Positions 33,497 to 45,240 of a stretch of 64,000 nucleotides of DNA are shown piece by piece. Origin of the DNA: Cydia pomonella (lineage: Eukaryota > Arthropoda > Insecta > Lepidoptera > Tortricidae). The stretch's first letter is position 1. The number at the start of each line of letters is the position of its first letter. The position numbers and the translations under genes were made by a program. The notes beneath the pieces are model-generated. The model saw only the letters and a program-made list of their open reading frames with translations, was not told where the DNA came from and made no database searches. The DNA lies in the NCBI RefSeq assembly GCF_033807575.1, contig NC_084722.1, positions 2,846,832-2,910,831 of the forward strand, in the 5' to 3' direction.

Positions 33497-33744
33497 TATA
33501 AGACATTATTACACAAATTGACTAAGTCCCACAGTAAGCTCAATAAGGCTTGTGGTGAGGGTACTTAGACAACGATATATATAATATATAAATATTTATA
33601 AATACATAAATACATAGAAAACACCCATGACTCAGGAACAAATATCCATGCTCATCACACGAATACATGCCCTTACCAGGATTTGAACCCGGGACCATCA
33701 GCTTCGTAGACAGGGTCACTACCCACTAGGCCAAACCGGTCGTC
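33497..33744 (-). repeat. tRNA-derived SINE (family S1) with intact Pol III boxes
   Basis: On the minus strand, the A box TGGCCTAGTGG fits the consensus exactly and the B box GGGTTCAAATCC is intact. The head reads CCGGTTTGGCCTAGTGGGTA. The body and AT-rich tail match 16303-16575. It is the best-preserved copy in the window. Confidence 0.9.
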
Positions 33745-35187
33745 AAACTATACTTGGTGTCAATCAAACTATAAAATTATACAACAATCTACCTTTTCAA
33801 CTTCAAAGCTGGTCGCCGTTAGGTACGACGACGAGCGAAGCGAGGAGGAGTGTTAGGTAGAACTGCGACCATATGGGCAGAACCATATGTCTCGGAAATT
33901 GTATTTTTGCTTGTTCATTTTCACTAGGCGTTTATATGAAGTTTATCTGAATCCCTTAGGAACCACAGAGGTTCCAACTCACACTGGCCGCTGCTTTGCG
34001 GTAAAATGATATATGTCGACAGACGTAAAGTACGGCTGTAGGTCAGTTTGACGCTTAGAAAAATCGACTATGTTCCATGCAAATATAATGTTTAAGTTTT
34101 TTTTTTATTAATTAGTAATTCAGTGTGGTTAAACTTTCAGCAAACTCAATCAAATAAATAAAGTTTATGAACGATTTGCCGTGGTTTGATTGTGAAACCA
34201 CACCTTCAATATTATGCTGTTGGTTTTCATGAATAAAAAACGTTCTGAGTATAAAATAGTATACAGAGTGAACATTATACTGGTTGCCTGTTATGCAAAT
34301 ACATTACTATGCTACTAAACTATAATTACTATCGAAATTATGCAATTCGTTTTTATTGTATTTGTTTTTATACCAAACGATAATTTCTGCATATCAAAAT
34401 TATGCAATTCAAATTATGAAAAATGAAATTTCGCAAATTGTTATTATTAAAAACATTACACACCCCTCCTACAGCATATAAAAAGGGCTTAACAGACCCA
34501 CATTGGGACCAATTTACCTGAATAGCGACCCACAAATGCTAGATTCTTGCAACTAGGCTTGGCGAAAGAAAAATGATGGACCAGCGTACACCTCTGCAAG
34601 GAGCTATTGTCTTGCAAGTGCAAAGAACGCTGTACAGGGTGTGGGTGAGTAAAACACGGATTTAAATACACTATGCTTTGCGCATGCGAAGGTGCATGCT
34701 CTGGGACAAAATAATACGTAAAAAAATAAATATTTTTGTTTAATTAGTGTGTAACTTTAATTAGCTAGATCCGGAGTAAATTACAATAAAACGATCTCAG
34801 TATTCTTAATTTTGATAATAATATTTTTATCGAAAATATTACTTTACTATAAATATCGTTCAGCAAGTTACCTTTACTTAAACATCATTTGCCTTGCAAA
34901 TTGTATTGAAACAGCCATCCGACTCTTGGTGGTGTCATCCGGTATGGAACAAAAATAGTGTAATTTGCTTGTTTATAAACCGATTTTCAAAATTTTTATG
35001 GAATTTTATAGCTTATTAATGTAGCATTCATATCTTGATACAATGTCTTCCTGTAAAGTTACTAGTAAAGTTGATGAAAACAAAAAACGGATTTTTTTCG
35101 GGAAAATTTAAATAAAACTTAAAATTTCTCGCAAACTATGGTATTTACAAGGTCAAATGTATAAACGATATTGTAGCGCATTTAATT
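33745..35187. other. Gene-free stretch inside the putative hAT element
   Basis: Contains the GACGACGAGCGAAGCGAGGA segment near 33828, a GC-containing repeat-like block, and otherwise AT-rich sequence. A 94-aa ORF just to its right (35188-35472) shows no known domain. Confidence 0.45.
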
Positions 35188-35682
35188 TTGCTTTTTATGA
35201 CACCCCATACAAGCTTACATGTGATATACTTGCTGTGGTATACGCAATATTCTGAACACGGCACCGGCCATTATGATAACGTCATAACTGGTGACTTAAC
35301 CACGTTAGAAACTGTCTCCCGATGGTTTTTTAGTCAGAATAACATGCTTAACAACATACTAAAATATGATGCTGGTTTCATCAAAGGCACCTTTTGGGCC
35401 CTATATGACCATAAGGGTAGCGACTTCATACCTACTCGTATAACATTTTTTTATATAATCAAACACATTTGAATAAGTAGTCGATAAAGCAGTCAAACAC
35501 CGAGAGATTATTAATAAGTTGTAACATGACATCACTATTTTTGATCTCACATAGACAATTTACGCACAAACTTGCATTTCATTTTTGGTCGCACTTTTGA
35601 AGTTTGACAGTCGTTCTTGATATCCTATTTCTATGTATCCGGATCCGAAAAATTGACGGATATTGCAAACCCTAGCTGCGCG

Positions 35683-36546
35683 CTGCGCTATCTCCCCGCC
35701 CCGCGCGCCCCGCGCGCCCCGCGCCGCGTGCTGCCAACCACCTTCGCTTGTAGTTCGTTGCGATTAATTCTATTTTCTTTTTGACAAACTTCCGGTAAAA
35801 AAAATCTATTTTTTATTTAGTGCAAATGTAGTGTCTTTAGATAAGTACCGTTTTTAAAATTTTCACGTCTCTCTTAATTTTCCCCGAAGCACAATGTACA
35901 AAATAATTAAAAATACATGTTCCATAATTTGCCCAGGCGTGCAAAGTTAACTGAATGTTTATAATGCTTTAAAAAGCTTAACTTGAGATTGCACCAACCG
36001 ACTGACTTATCCTCGAGCCGCAATCGAAAAATATATTTTTTTTAGGGTATCATACATTGCACATCTATTTAATTAAGATATACTATGCACCAAGGTGTTC
36101 TCTATACACTACTTAGCTTGAACCTAATAGCTTTTAATTTACTCCAAAATTACGGCACTTTATAGTTTATACCTACAATTTAACGGTCTTCCGTACATAA
36201 TAGAAACGGTGCAACTCGGGGGAAACAATCTAGTTGCGCCATCTAACAAATCCAAAAAAAGCACGACTACACGACTTACTTCCATACTTTTTCTTAACTT
36301 GACTATACTAACTGGCCAGTCTGCTCTGCTCTGCGCGAACAAAACAGCTGCGCCTACACATGCCGGCTACGATATGGTATAATCTTTATGTGCATATCTG
36401 TCCATTCAACACGTGTTTCTTTATTTATTCATCTGACATCTGCGTGGAATTTGCGCGAAAATCTCGCGCAAATGTCATGCGCTGTCTACGTGTCTAGTTT
36501 CATGAGAGAATTAGCATAGCGTTTTTACAACGTACAGTCACGTCTG
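35683..36546. other. Gene-free stretch starting with a CpG-rich patch
   Basis: 35683-35740 is very GC-rich (CCCCGCGCGCCCCGCGCGCC). The rest is unassigned. The 60-aa minus ORF (36160-36342) is not recognised. Confidence 0.45.
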
Positions 36547-36664
36547 AGGGCTTACCGCGAACCACGTTCGACGGGTTGCCTCCCTGTCACACTTACGTAC
36601 GAATTTAAAAGTGCGACAGAAAGGTAGCTCGTCGAACATGGTTCGCGGTAGGCCTTCTGATATC
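36547..36664. mobile_element. Palindromic MITE, family M8, full copy
   Basis: GGGCTTACCGCGAACCACGT on the left pairs with ACATGGTTCGCGGTAGGCCT on the right. Inner CCTCCCTGTCACACTT pairs with AAGTGCGACAGAAAGG. Truncated and diverged relatives are at 19620 and 56613. Confidence 0.85.
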
Positions 36665-37734
36665 GATACGTCACGTCGTATATACATATTATTGGCACTT
36701 TGTCCGTATCGATATTTCGCGAGTTATTCGCTCACGTAAGCCGCTGCGTAAGTATGGGGTTTATAGGGATGTAACGTATGTATGCATTCTTACTGCTAAC
36801 TATGTGCAAACTTAACATGGCCCGAGTCTCTAACTTATCTGCATTATTTATTGCATAATCTCAAGGACCCGTTGCATCTAGATAAGGTCCAATAGCAACA
36901 TCAAATGCTCGAATTACGACCAATAGAAGTGGACTATATATTACGGAACGTTGACACCACTTATCGGATCTAGGGCGCATCTGGGGCCCTATCAGAGCCA
37001 TGTGTCTGTTATATACGTGTTGTATATATATAGTTTACAGACACTTATCGCCAAGCTAGAAAGCTAGAAATATCGCAAAAAATCGATTTAATAAGTGGTT
37101 TATGAAGGGTAGAAGAAATTTAAAACTTTGGATAATAGAAACAAAAATATTATCCGCACAATAACATGTGATATCACTAAATAAACTTTGGATACCTAAA
37201 AGACAACATCGTTTTATTTTTCATAGGAGAACGGTACGCACCGATTAAAACAGCGAAAAACTAAATTTTCAAAATACAGCGGCTAAAGCACAATATTTCA
37301 TCCCCTTAACATTTTATGAGGCAAAACGTGTATAGTCATATAATGGTTATATAGGCTAGTCTATAATGCGATAATATACCATTATAATTTATAGTATTGT
37401 AACCCTGAATATGGTATTTTATTTAAGCATTGTTATTTACTACAACTTTATCCTTTTTATAAATCATTATAATCTCCAAATAACATAAATTTCATTACTG
37501 ACCCTCAACAAGAAAGATTATACATATTTAACGTCGACGTCAGCCACCCATCTTTCACCACAAATATAACATACACATAACGATGTCGCCACTGTCTTCT
37601 TAAACTACAATACAACTATAAAAAATCTGTAGTTCCGTGTTCAACCACTAGTAAAAAGTAAGTTGGTGATAGGAACAAAAGATCACAAATCAGTCGTTAT
37701 CGCTGCCGTATCGCTAGAAGATGAATTATACTTC
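36665..37734. other. Gene-free stretch
   Basis: AT-rich, no recognised gene or repeat family. A small imperfect hairpin (CTGTTATATACGTG ... TAGTTTACAGACA) is near 37006. Confidence 0.45.
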
Positions 37735-37902
37735 GTATCCAAATCCAAGACAACAAATATAATTTACTAGCAGCAGTACACGTTATCGTGCAGTCCAAGT
37801 CACACATTTTAGAGATTATAGTATTTAAAAAACAAGTTCGCGCTGTCCCTCTCACTCGCTACGCTGCGTTCCTGCTTCGACATCGCTCCTCCAGTACTCA
37901 TT
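37735..37902 (+). repeat. 168-bp sequence, identical inverted copy at 42683-42850
   Basis: Begins GTATCCAAATCCAAGACAAC and ends CCTCCAGTACTCATTA. Base-by-base reading shows no difference from the reverse complement of 42683-42850. To its left, AATTATACTTC also matches the palindromic element at 42487-42540 in reverse. It is probably part of a recently mobile foldback family. Confidence 0.85.
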
Positions 37903-39266
37903 ACATGTTTTTGTGTTAGTCCGAGTCACACGTATTTTCGCCAAAATAGTGTTCCTCTAAATATGTGTACCTAATTGTGTTTCGATTAATGTTTATTGTG
38001 CGCTGAATAAGAAGTATAGAATCAAAACATTATTTGAACTGCCGACCGCCGTACCCTCGAATGAAAAATTGATGTTTATTCAGCTCGGCAAGTCTAGTCT
38101 CGTTTGCCATACTTACATGGCAGTTAAACTTTCAATTTGAAATTGTAGGTATATTCGTTTAGCGTAATAAACTTATTACCTAAGAAATCAAGTAAGTAAT
38201 TTTTACGTTCATACGAAATCACTTACTACAACTACCTTCTTTTTTGAATAAATAAATTACGGAAAAAATAAGTATGGGGCTACAAATAGATTACAATTTG
38301 AACTTTAAATAATTGTAATACGTACTATTATAGTATTATTTACTAATATAATATTATTTAGATTTCATTTTATGATTGCATAAAATGCAATGTTCACTCA
38401 CAATTTTTTTTTTACGAGATGCTTTCGCGTACAGATTTAAATATACAAACCATATCTGAATAAAGTTAATATATACTAGGTAATCGTTTCACGAAAGCGG
38501 CTTTTACCATGTCCGATCTACCCTTCCATACAATAAAACAGATAACAATGGTAATCCTTGCCGATTGGTAATAAGTGCCTATGAATGATAACAAAACGTG
38601 TCTTTATGCAAATGTACATACACAGTACCAACAAGTTTAATGAGCGTCTTATGAGGATACCTATAGGTATAAATATACAGGAGTAATGTCAATCAATACA
38701 CAATCTATAAGACATTGGAAGACTATTTAGTCTGACTGACAGTTTAAAGTGTTTAATGCCATTAATCGACGTATACAAACGGGATGTGCTATGCGTGCTC
38801 CGATACCGTGCGCCCCATGCCCCATATGAGGGCCATAGTGAATCTATCGTATGGATCATGACAGATTAGGTAGTAGGCTTTAATCGGACATCGCGGTATC
38901 GTCGAGTCTTGGGTCCAATCGATGTGGTCGCCTCCTAAATTTGATCATCAGTTAGTTACCCGCTTTGTTATTATTAGACAGCTTTGATTAACATAATATA
39001 ATATAATTTTAAAATGAAATATATTATGGAAAGATATACTTGATTTGTGTAATATTGTGGACTCCGTCTAATAATAATTCTCCTTTCCGTGAGTACTTAG
39101 AAGCTTAGGTTTACTGTGCAACAAGATATTCATCAAACAGAAAATCGGTATTAACTGTGTTGATTAAAGTTTTAATGTAATTTTATAATGCACATTAATT
39201 AATAGTTCAAAATTAAAACACATATTAAATTAATATTTTCTTATAAATGAGATGTCGACATGGTAC
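37903..39266. other. Gene-free stretch
   Basis: AT-rich. No gene, SINE or LINE coding remains recognised. A GC-containing block at about 38780-38950 is unassigned. Confidence 0.45.
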
Positions 39267-40495
39267 TATATTTGCCCCACTTTAATAGTGAAGAGGCTAT
39301 CATTACTCCACAATCATTGTGTCGAGGGCTCCGCTTTCACAGCGTCGAGGTTATATTTGCCCCACTGTAATAGTGAAGAGGCTATCATTACTCCACAACC
39401 ATTGTGTCGAGGGCTCCGCTTTCACAGCGTCGAAGCTATATTTGCCCCACTTTAATAGTGATGAGGCTATCATTACTCCACAATCATTGTGTCGAGGGCT
39501 CCGCTTTAACAGCGTTGAAGCTATATTTGCCCCACTTTAATAGTGATGAGGCTATCATTACTCCACAATCATTGTGTCGAGGGCTCCGCTTTAACAGCGT
39601 CGAACCTATATTTGCCCCACTTTAATAGTGAAGAGGCTATCATTTCTCCACAATCATTGTGTCGAGGGCTCCGCTTTAACAGCGTTGAAGCTATATTTGC
39701 CCCACTTTAATAGTGATGAGGCTATCATTACTCCACAACCATTGTGTCGAGGGCTCCGCTTTAACAGCGTCGAACCTATATTTGCCCCACTTTAATAGTG
39801 AAGAGGCTATCATTACTCCACAACCATTGTGTCGAGGGCTCCGCTTTAACAGCGTCGATGCTATATTTGCCCCACTTTAATAGTGATGAGGCTATCATTA
39901 CTCCACAATCACTGTGTCGAGGGCTCCGCTTTAACAGCGTTGAAGCTATATTTGCCCCACTTTAATAGTGATGAGGCTATCATTACTCCACAACCATTGT
40001 GTCGAGTGTTCCGCTTTCACAGCGTCGAAGCTATATTTGCCCCACTTGAATAGTGAAGAGGCTATCATTACTCCACAGTCATTGTGTCGAGGGCTCCGCT
40101 TTCACAGCGTTGAAGCCATATTTGCCCCACTTTAATAGTGAAGAGGCTATCATTACTCCACAATATTGTGTCGAGGGCTCCGCTTTCACAGCGTCGAGGC
40201 TATATGTACCCCACTTTAATAGTGAGGAGGCTATCATTACTCCACAATCATTGTGTCGAGGGCTCTGCTGTCGTAGTGTTGAGGCTAAGTTTGCCCCACG
40301 TCATAGTGAGGATGCTATCATTACTCCACAATAATTGTGTCAAGGGGTCCGCTGTCGCAGCTGTCGCAATGACGAAGATATATGCCGCACTTTAAGTTAT
40401 ATGTACTATACAATTCCACAATAATCGTATCGAGGCCTCCATTTCCGCAGCGTCGAGGCTATATGTGCTTCATTTTAAGTGTCGAGGTTATAATG
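39267..40495. repeat. 85-bp satellite-like tandem array, about 14 units
   Basis: Units start TATATTTGCCCCACTTTAAT at 39267, 39352, 39437, 39522, 39607, 39692, 39777, 39862, 39947, 40032, 40117, 40201 and 40286, then decay from 40379 on. Each has GAGGCTATCATTACTCCACA and GTGTCGAGGGCTCCGCT. Between 39522 and 39861 two alternating variants (...GTTGAAGC and ...GTCGAACC) give a 170-bp dimer period. ORFs here are frame-shifted copies of the repeat. Confidence 0.95.
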
Positions 40496-40509
40496 CGTCG
40501 GTCATTTGG

Positions 40510-40605
40510 TTCTTCGGTTGCTTTGCTCCTTTCGGTCGCTTCGCTCTTCGGTCGCTTCGCACTTCGGTCGCTACGCTCTTCGGTCACTTCGCTCTTCGGT
40601 CTACA
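40510..40605. repeat. 16-bp minisatellite TTCGGTCGCTTCGCTC
   Basis: About five to six imperfect units of TTCGGTCGCTTCGCTC follow the satellite array directly. All changes are single bases. The sequence is GC-richer than the neighbourhood. Confidence 0.85.
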
Positions 40606-41914
40606 GTCGGTCATTATACATATCTCAAAATGATATCGTCAAAGATATATAACGTTGCTCTACTATAACAGTGTTGATGCCAATGTAATGATTGAAGACT
40701 TTAATAGTATTGGAAGAAGCTTTACGCATGTAAATATAAGGGACTAAAGAGCAAAAATATTTAAGGTTGAGCTAAAGTTTACAGGACTTGTAAAAATAAT
40801 GAAATATAAAGGAGGTTCTTGTTACGCTGAGGTAATTTAATAGGTGTTAATGCGGCCTAAAATACCTTAAACAAAATGTACGCAATGTCATTGCCCTTAC
40901 AGACAAAGAAATGCTGTATGTAAACAACATATAGGAAAAATTATATCTGTAAACCCTTTAACCCAAATTTATGATTCGTACTCATATCACGCTGTTATAT
41001 ACTCCTAATAACTTCAAACGTCAGCTTTGATATGCTGTCAAGAATATACCATATCAACGAGCCTAATGTAATAAATCCGGTACAATACAATTTACTTACG
41101 GATTCTCAGCTCCAAACTTCAGGGGAACATCGCCGCATCAAACAAGAGGTGAACCGCCGTTGATGCACTATCCCGCGACGCGAAATAAGTGCTGTAAATT
41201 GTGCAACCATGCAACTAGAGTTATGCTGCCACGTGTTGCAGTCGCTTGCGCTAAGTAGCTAGATTAATAATCGCAATAAAGGGTTGAAATCCTTTAACAA
41301 TAACATTATTATTGTCTGAAATGTAAATGCTCGGGTTGTCATATTGTCTTGCTGTAAAAGAAAGCTTAAATAGTTTTCATTTTTCGTCGCAATGCACACT
41401 GTACAGTTTTATTGTAGGTAACGTTAAAAAATGTTACTCCTTAAAATGAAGTACAAGTTACAAGTCATGCCAGATATTTTGTTCACAAATATATCATAAC
41501 TCAACACATAATCTACCTAAGTTCCTTGCCACTTGTTAGCGTAGTAGCCATCATCGTTCAGATACGCATAAGCAGATGAGATTAGCTATTTAGTTATAAA
41601 TAATATCATATTACTATTTCTTGATCTGTGGTAATAACTAAAATTAGTCCATCTATATTTTCAAAGTGATAAGTTTCAAATACTTAATACCTACAGGATA
41701 CTCTACTAGTAATTGTCCAGACTTAGTTTTAAAGTACTTACATATAGCCTTGATATTTATGGTAGCTTTACAATGAAGAAAATTCTCCTTTATCTACCTC
41801 ACTCAAAGGCTATTTACCGAGGAAAGTATTGATTGCTGTATTCAAAATTAACTTTAAAGTGTCGTAACATAAAATTAGATTATATTTTAGGGTCAGTAAC
41901 GCGCATGTAATATA
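40606..41914. other. Gene-free stretch
   Basis: AT-rich and unassigned. No ORF above background and no repeat family shared with the rest of the window. Confidence 0.45.
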
Positions 41915-41995
41915 CCTCTGCAGTAGCGGGCATTCATAGGCTACGGTGATTGTTTACCATCAGGCAGGCCGTATGCTTGTTTGTCTCCGTTGTAA
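41915..41995 (+). repeat. Non-LTR retrotransposon 3'-end fragment
   Basis: CATTCATAGGCTACGGTGAT, then CCATCAGGCAGGCCGTATGC, is the reverse of the CCCGCCTGATGG block at 31.4 kb. Only about 80 bp remain. Confidence 0.65.
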
Positions 41996-42486
41996 TTACA
42001 TCCAGAGAAAGGTTGGTAAATTCTAAATTATACAAAATGGTTTGTTTATATGGTTACAGACAGAAAATGCCCATCTAAAACTTATTTAGAGCCAACTAAA
42101 GCTTGAAAACACATTTACACTTAATGGCGCCCTGGCTTGTAAATGACATAAAAATAGTTGTACCTTGTGAATATTAAGATATATACAACTTTATCAATAT
42201 ACTACAGTGAAATCAAAGAAAGTTTTATACTTTTTTAATATTAACGAAATGAAATACCAAGAGCAATTTCACTCCTTAATTTTATTATGCTATACATACA
42301 TTTTACATTTATACTATGTGGATACATAAATAATTATTTAAATTGGATATAAATCAATAACTTCTAGGTGGTACGTTGTTCTCTTTAGTCAAAATCAATA
42401 ATATCAGTATGTTCGTAACATACTGGTTTGATATCGATATTTTATTTTATTTTCGCATTCAGGATTTGAATTTAAATACAAAGCTC

Positions 42487-42900
42487 TGAACATCTGCTAG
42501 TAAATTATATTTGTTGTCTTGGATTTGGATACGAAGTATAATTAATAATCAAACGAACTTACCTGTGAAGTTTGATTACAATTATGCGAGTATCCAAATC
42601 CAAGACAACAAAGACCCGCCCCCCATCCCCAAAAATGAAAATAAAATAGTCTCTGTTAATAACACAAAAATAACTCTGAAATAATGAGTACTGGAGGAGC
42701 GATGTCGAAGCAGGAACGCAGCGTAGCGAGTGAGAGGGACAGCGCGAACTTGTTTTTTAAATACTATAATCTCTAAAATGTGTGACTTGGACTGCACGAT
42801 AACGTGTACTGCTGCTAGTAAATTATATTTGTTGTCTTGGATTTGGATACTCGCATAATTGTAATCAAACTTCACAGGTAAGTTCGTTTGATTATTAATT
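42487..42900. mobile_element. Foldback element with 71-bp arms and splice-donor-like sequence
   Basis: Arms at 42540-42610 and 42829-42899 (AATTAATAATCAAACGAACT ... and inverse) are near-perfect. Each arm carries TTCACAGGTAAGTT, a strong 5' splice-site match, read outward on opposite strands. The centre contains the 168-bp sequence identical to 37735-37902. The 97-aa minus ORF (42582-42875) is palindrome read-through. Confidence 0.85.
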
Positions 42901-43057
42901 ATGGGTGATTAGAAGAAATTACAACCGCTTGTCAATGTAGTTATTAATCGGAAATAGGGTTGCCTATGAAGAATTTTTTAAATGTGACTTGATAATTTAT
43001 ACAAACTATATTCGATCCTCTTAAATTGATTGACAAAACGCGCATATTATAATAAAC

Positions 43058-43201
43058 CTTTTAACACATACGCTATCAACTTTTTCCTAGCGCTACGATC
43101 GTAGCTGATGATCTGATCCCAGCGTTTTCCCGCTTTGTAGAGGAAAGCGACTACGAACAGAGAACCCGCCGAGTGGGTTCCCGGTACTCAATGTGTTAAA
43201 G
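43058..43201. mobile_element. TIR element of 144 bp
   Basis: CTTTTAACACATACGCT at the left and ACTCAATGTGTTAAAG at the right are inverse ends. The inside is GC-richer (CCCGCCGAGTGGGTTCCCGG) and non-coding. Confidence 0.7.
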
Positions 43202-43569
43202 AAACCGCGAAATGCACGATTTAAGGAATTTATGAAATTATAGCTATAGGCAATTTGGTTAAGTTACACTGAAAGAAATAATAGGCATGCCAAACCAAAA
43301 TTATGAAGTAAATCAAATAATTCAAAAAACAACTTTAGCAACTTAAGTAATAAGAAATAAATTGTAATAAATATCCTAAATTCGCTGTGTTGTTACAAAC
43401 AAACCTGCCCGGTGTACCTACCTACCTATACATTAGTTCGCGAAGTCCTATAAAAATATACTCTGGAAAACCCACTTTGTCAGTAGAAAAAAAAGAGAAA
43501 TTCACCTACATTTTTCAAATTAGGTAGCCGATTTTTCTACCTGCTGAAATGGTAATGACTCGAGTTGCT
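43202..43569. other. Gene-free stretch
   Basis: AT-rich, no gene or repeat assignment. Confidence 0.45.
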
Positions 43570-43820
43570 TATTTGCCTATTAGCACATGTATCGTACAAC
43601 ATTTTACAGTACATACGGCCCTTAAAATTTTCGACATATTTACGTAATGTACTAACTATCGCACTAGTGCGGTAAACCATGTGTACTGTAAAACGTTGTA
43701 CGATACACGTGTGAAAAGGCAAATTCGCAACTCGTTTCGATTTAAAACACTCCCTTCGGTCGTTTATTAATTCGCCACTCGTTGCGAATTTCCTACTTGT
43801 ATCGTATTATTTGGTACTAC
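43570..43820. mobile_element. Foldback element followed by family H repeat
   Basis: ATGTATCGTACAACATTTTA, then CAGTACATACGG, is inverted as CATGTGTACTGTAAAACGTT plus GTACGATACACGTG (about 43585-43715). Directly after it comes family H (TTTCGATTTAAAACACTCCC ... TTGTATCGTATT), as at 20840-20960. Confidence 0.75.
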
Positions 43821-44163
43821 GTTGTCGACATTTATTTCAGTGCAGCTCACTCATTCCTTACAAACTTCCGAAAAATACTCGTATTTAGACTTTTTCTAAA
43901 CCTGGCTCTTTCGTGCCACTTTTCCTAAGTACGATAACGGAGGCCAAATACTTATAAGGTGCGTTTCGTAGGCGTGATTAATTACATACTAACATAACAA
44001 GGTATTCGACATTGAATACGTGATATCATTTAGTTATACCAGGGTCATATGTCCACTCCAACTGAGTAACGTCTTAATTATAAAACATTTACACAGTTTC
44101 ATATCTTGGGTACTGATACTGACAGACACCGCACAGCCTAAGGGCATAGCCTAAAGGTCTTTT

Positions 44164-44289
44164 ACTGTGTACTCTGTCAAATTATGGAAATCCTTACCGT
44201 CTTCCTTACAGTGTCAATCGGTCGCATCGCTAAAGGCAAATTTAAAAACTTATGGCTTTCGGACGGAACTTTATCTAAAATATGTGCCG
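44164..44289 (+). pseudogene. Non-LTR retrotransposon C-terminal fragment
   Basis: Reads YSVKLWKSLPSSLQCQSVAS, then LKANLKTYGFRTELYLKYVP. This is the LWNSLPxxI...SxxxFKxxLKTyLF block common at the end of insect LINE ORF2. No upstream RT remains. A TGTTCTTTGTG-type sequence follows. Confidence 0.7.
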
Positions 44290-44483
44290 TTTTTTACGCC
44301 GTTTAGTACAGTTCTGATAACCGGTTTTGATAACATGTCTACCGGTCTCCAAATTCTCCCTCAATTGCTCAAAGGTTAACTGAAAGAGATCCCTGTAAGG
44401 AACAAGTTCACCTTTGTACAAATGGTGTGTTTTTTTTCCTGTTATATGTTCTTTGTGTACAAAAAGTGTTTTACTACTACCAC

Positions 44484-44634
44484 TAAGGGCCACCCTACAC
44501 TAGCGTCTTTTGAGCGTCGGCGTCTAGTCAGCGCTATGGAAAATGGCGTCGCTGCGCAGTTGCGCCAACGTTGCGTCGAGCAGCAGCCATAGAACTGATA
44601 CCACCCGACGCTCGGGAGGTGTGGGGTGTCCCTT
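44484..44634. mobile_element. Palindromic MITE, family M7
   Basis: Ends AAGGGCCACCCTACACTAGC and GAGGTGTGGGGTGTCCCTT. Inner CGTCGCTGCGCAGTTGCGCC and ACGTTGCGTCGAGCAGCAGC recur, inverted, at 62963-63111. ORFs on both strands are shadows. Confidence 0.85.
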
Positions 44635-44743
44635 GAAATTTAAAACATATATTCCTCAAATATTTTAGAGTTCCACTAATAAAGGCTTCTTTGAAACTCT
44701 CTAAGGAGATGAAAATTGGACTGCAATTTTCGAAAGTATCTAT

Positions 44744-44877
44744 GCGCCACTTGCACCATCCCGCTAACCCGGGGTTAACCGGTAAAACCGTTAACTTAGT
44801 GTCAAATGGTACTGGTAACAATAGTAACTCCAGGTTTAACCGGTTAACCGGGTTAGTGGGATGGTGCAAGTGGCACT
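44744..44877. mobile_element. Palindromic MITE, family M6, intact copy
   Basis: GCGCCACTTGCACCATCCCG and the inverse GGGATGGTGCAAGTGGCAC bound a 134-bp foldback with GGGGTTAACCGGTAAAACCG inside. It sits between two diverged direct repeats (AAGGAGATGAAAATTGGACT at about 44702 and AAGGAGGTGAAAATAGGGTT at about 44879). Confidence 0.9.
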
Positions 44878-45099
44878 AAGGAGGTGAAAATAGGGTTATA
44901 ATTTTCACTTATAATCTATGCAAATTGAAAGAGAAATAAGCTACTAGATAAACGATAAACATCATACTCTGTACGTGTAATTAACGTGTAATATGTGTGT
45001 GTATTATGTATATGTTATTGTGACTATTTTAATGTATAAGTACTTAATTTCAAATACGATGTACAAATTGCTTATGAATAAATGAAATGAAATTAAAAT

Positions 45100-45240
45100 G
45101 AAAATGTATTGTACACCTCAGTAAAAATTACAGTTTCCGGAAAAACAATGGATGAAAGATAGAGGCAGACAACAGGCGGTCTATACGCTAAAGAGCGATC
45201 CCTTCTAGACAACCTTTGGTAGCATTTTAATTACACACTA
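45100..45240 (-). repeat. LINE 3'-end fragment
   Basis: GTATTGTACACCTCAGTAAA, then ACAACAGGCGGTCTATACGC and AGACAACCTTTGGTAGC, match 9850-9990 and 54936-55050. Confidence 0.65.

Larger units (their letters stand above)
31804..35682. mobile_element. Candidate 3.86-kb hAT-type element with 8-bp target duplication
   Basis: The direct repeat GCTGCGCG lies at 31804-31811 and 35675-35682. Just inside are inverse ends: TATGGTTTGAGATCC on the left (31812) and GGATATTGCAAACCCTA on the right (ending 35674). ATCCGGATAT-type motifs are repeated within 70 bp of the left end and again near the right end, like subterminal binding sites. The inside holds a LINE relic (32333-32830) and a SINE (33497-33744), so the element is old. 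No transposase was recognised. The TIR match is short, so a chance pairing cannot be excluded. Confidence 0.6.

Noticed and set aside
35188..35472. 94-aa plus-strand ORF as hAT transposase remnant
   Set aside because: No DDE or hAT C-terminal dimerisation pattern could be seen.
39267..40495. Possible CRISPR-like or coding repeat array
   Set aside because: Contiguous 85-bp satellite units, no spacers, and frame shifts in each unit.
42582..42875. 97-aa minus-strand ORF
   Set aside because: Palindrome read-through in a foldback element.
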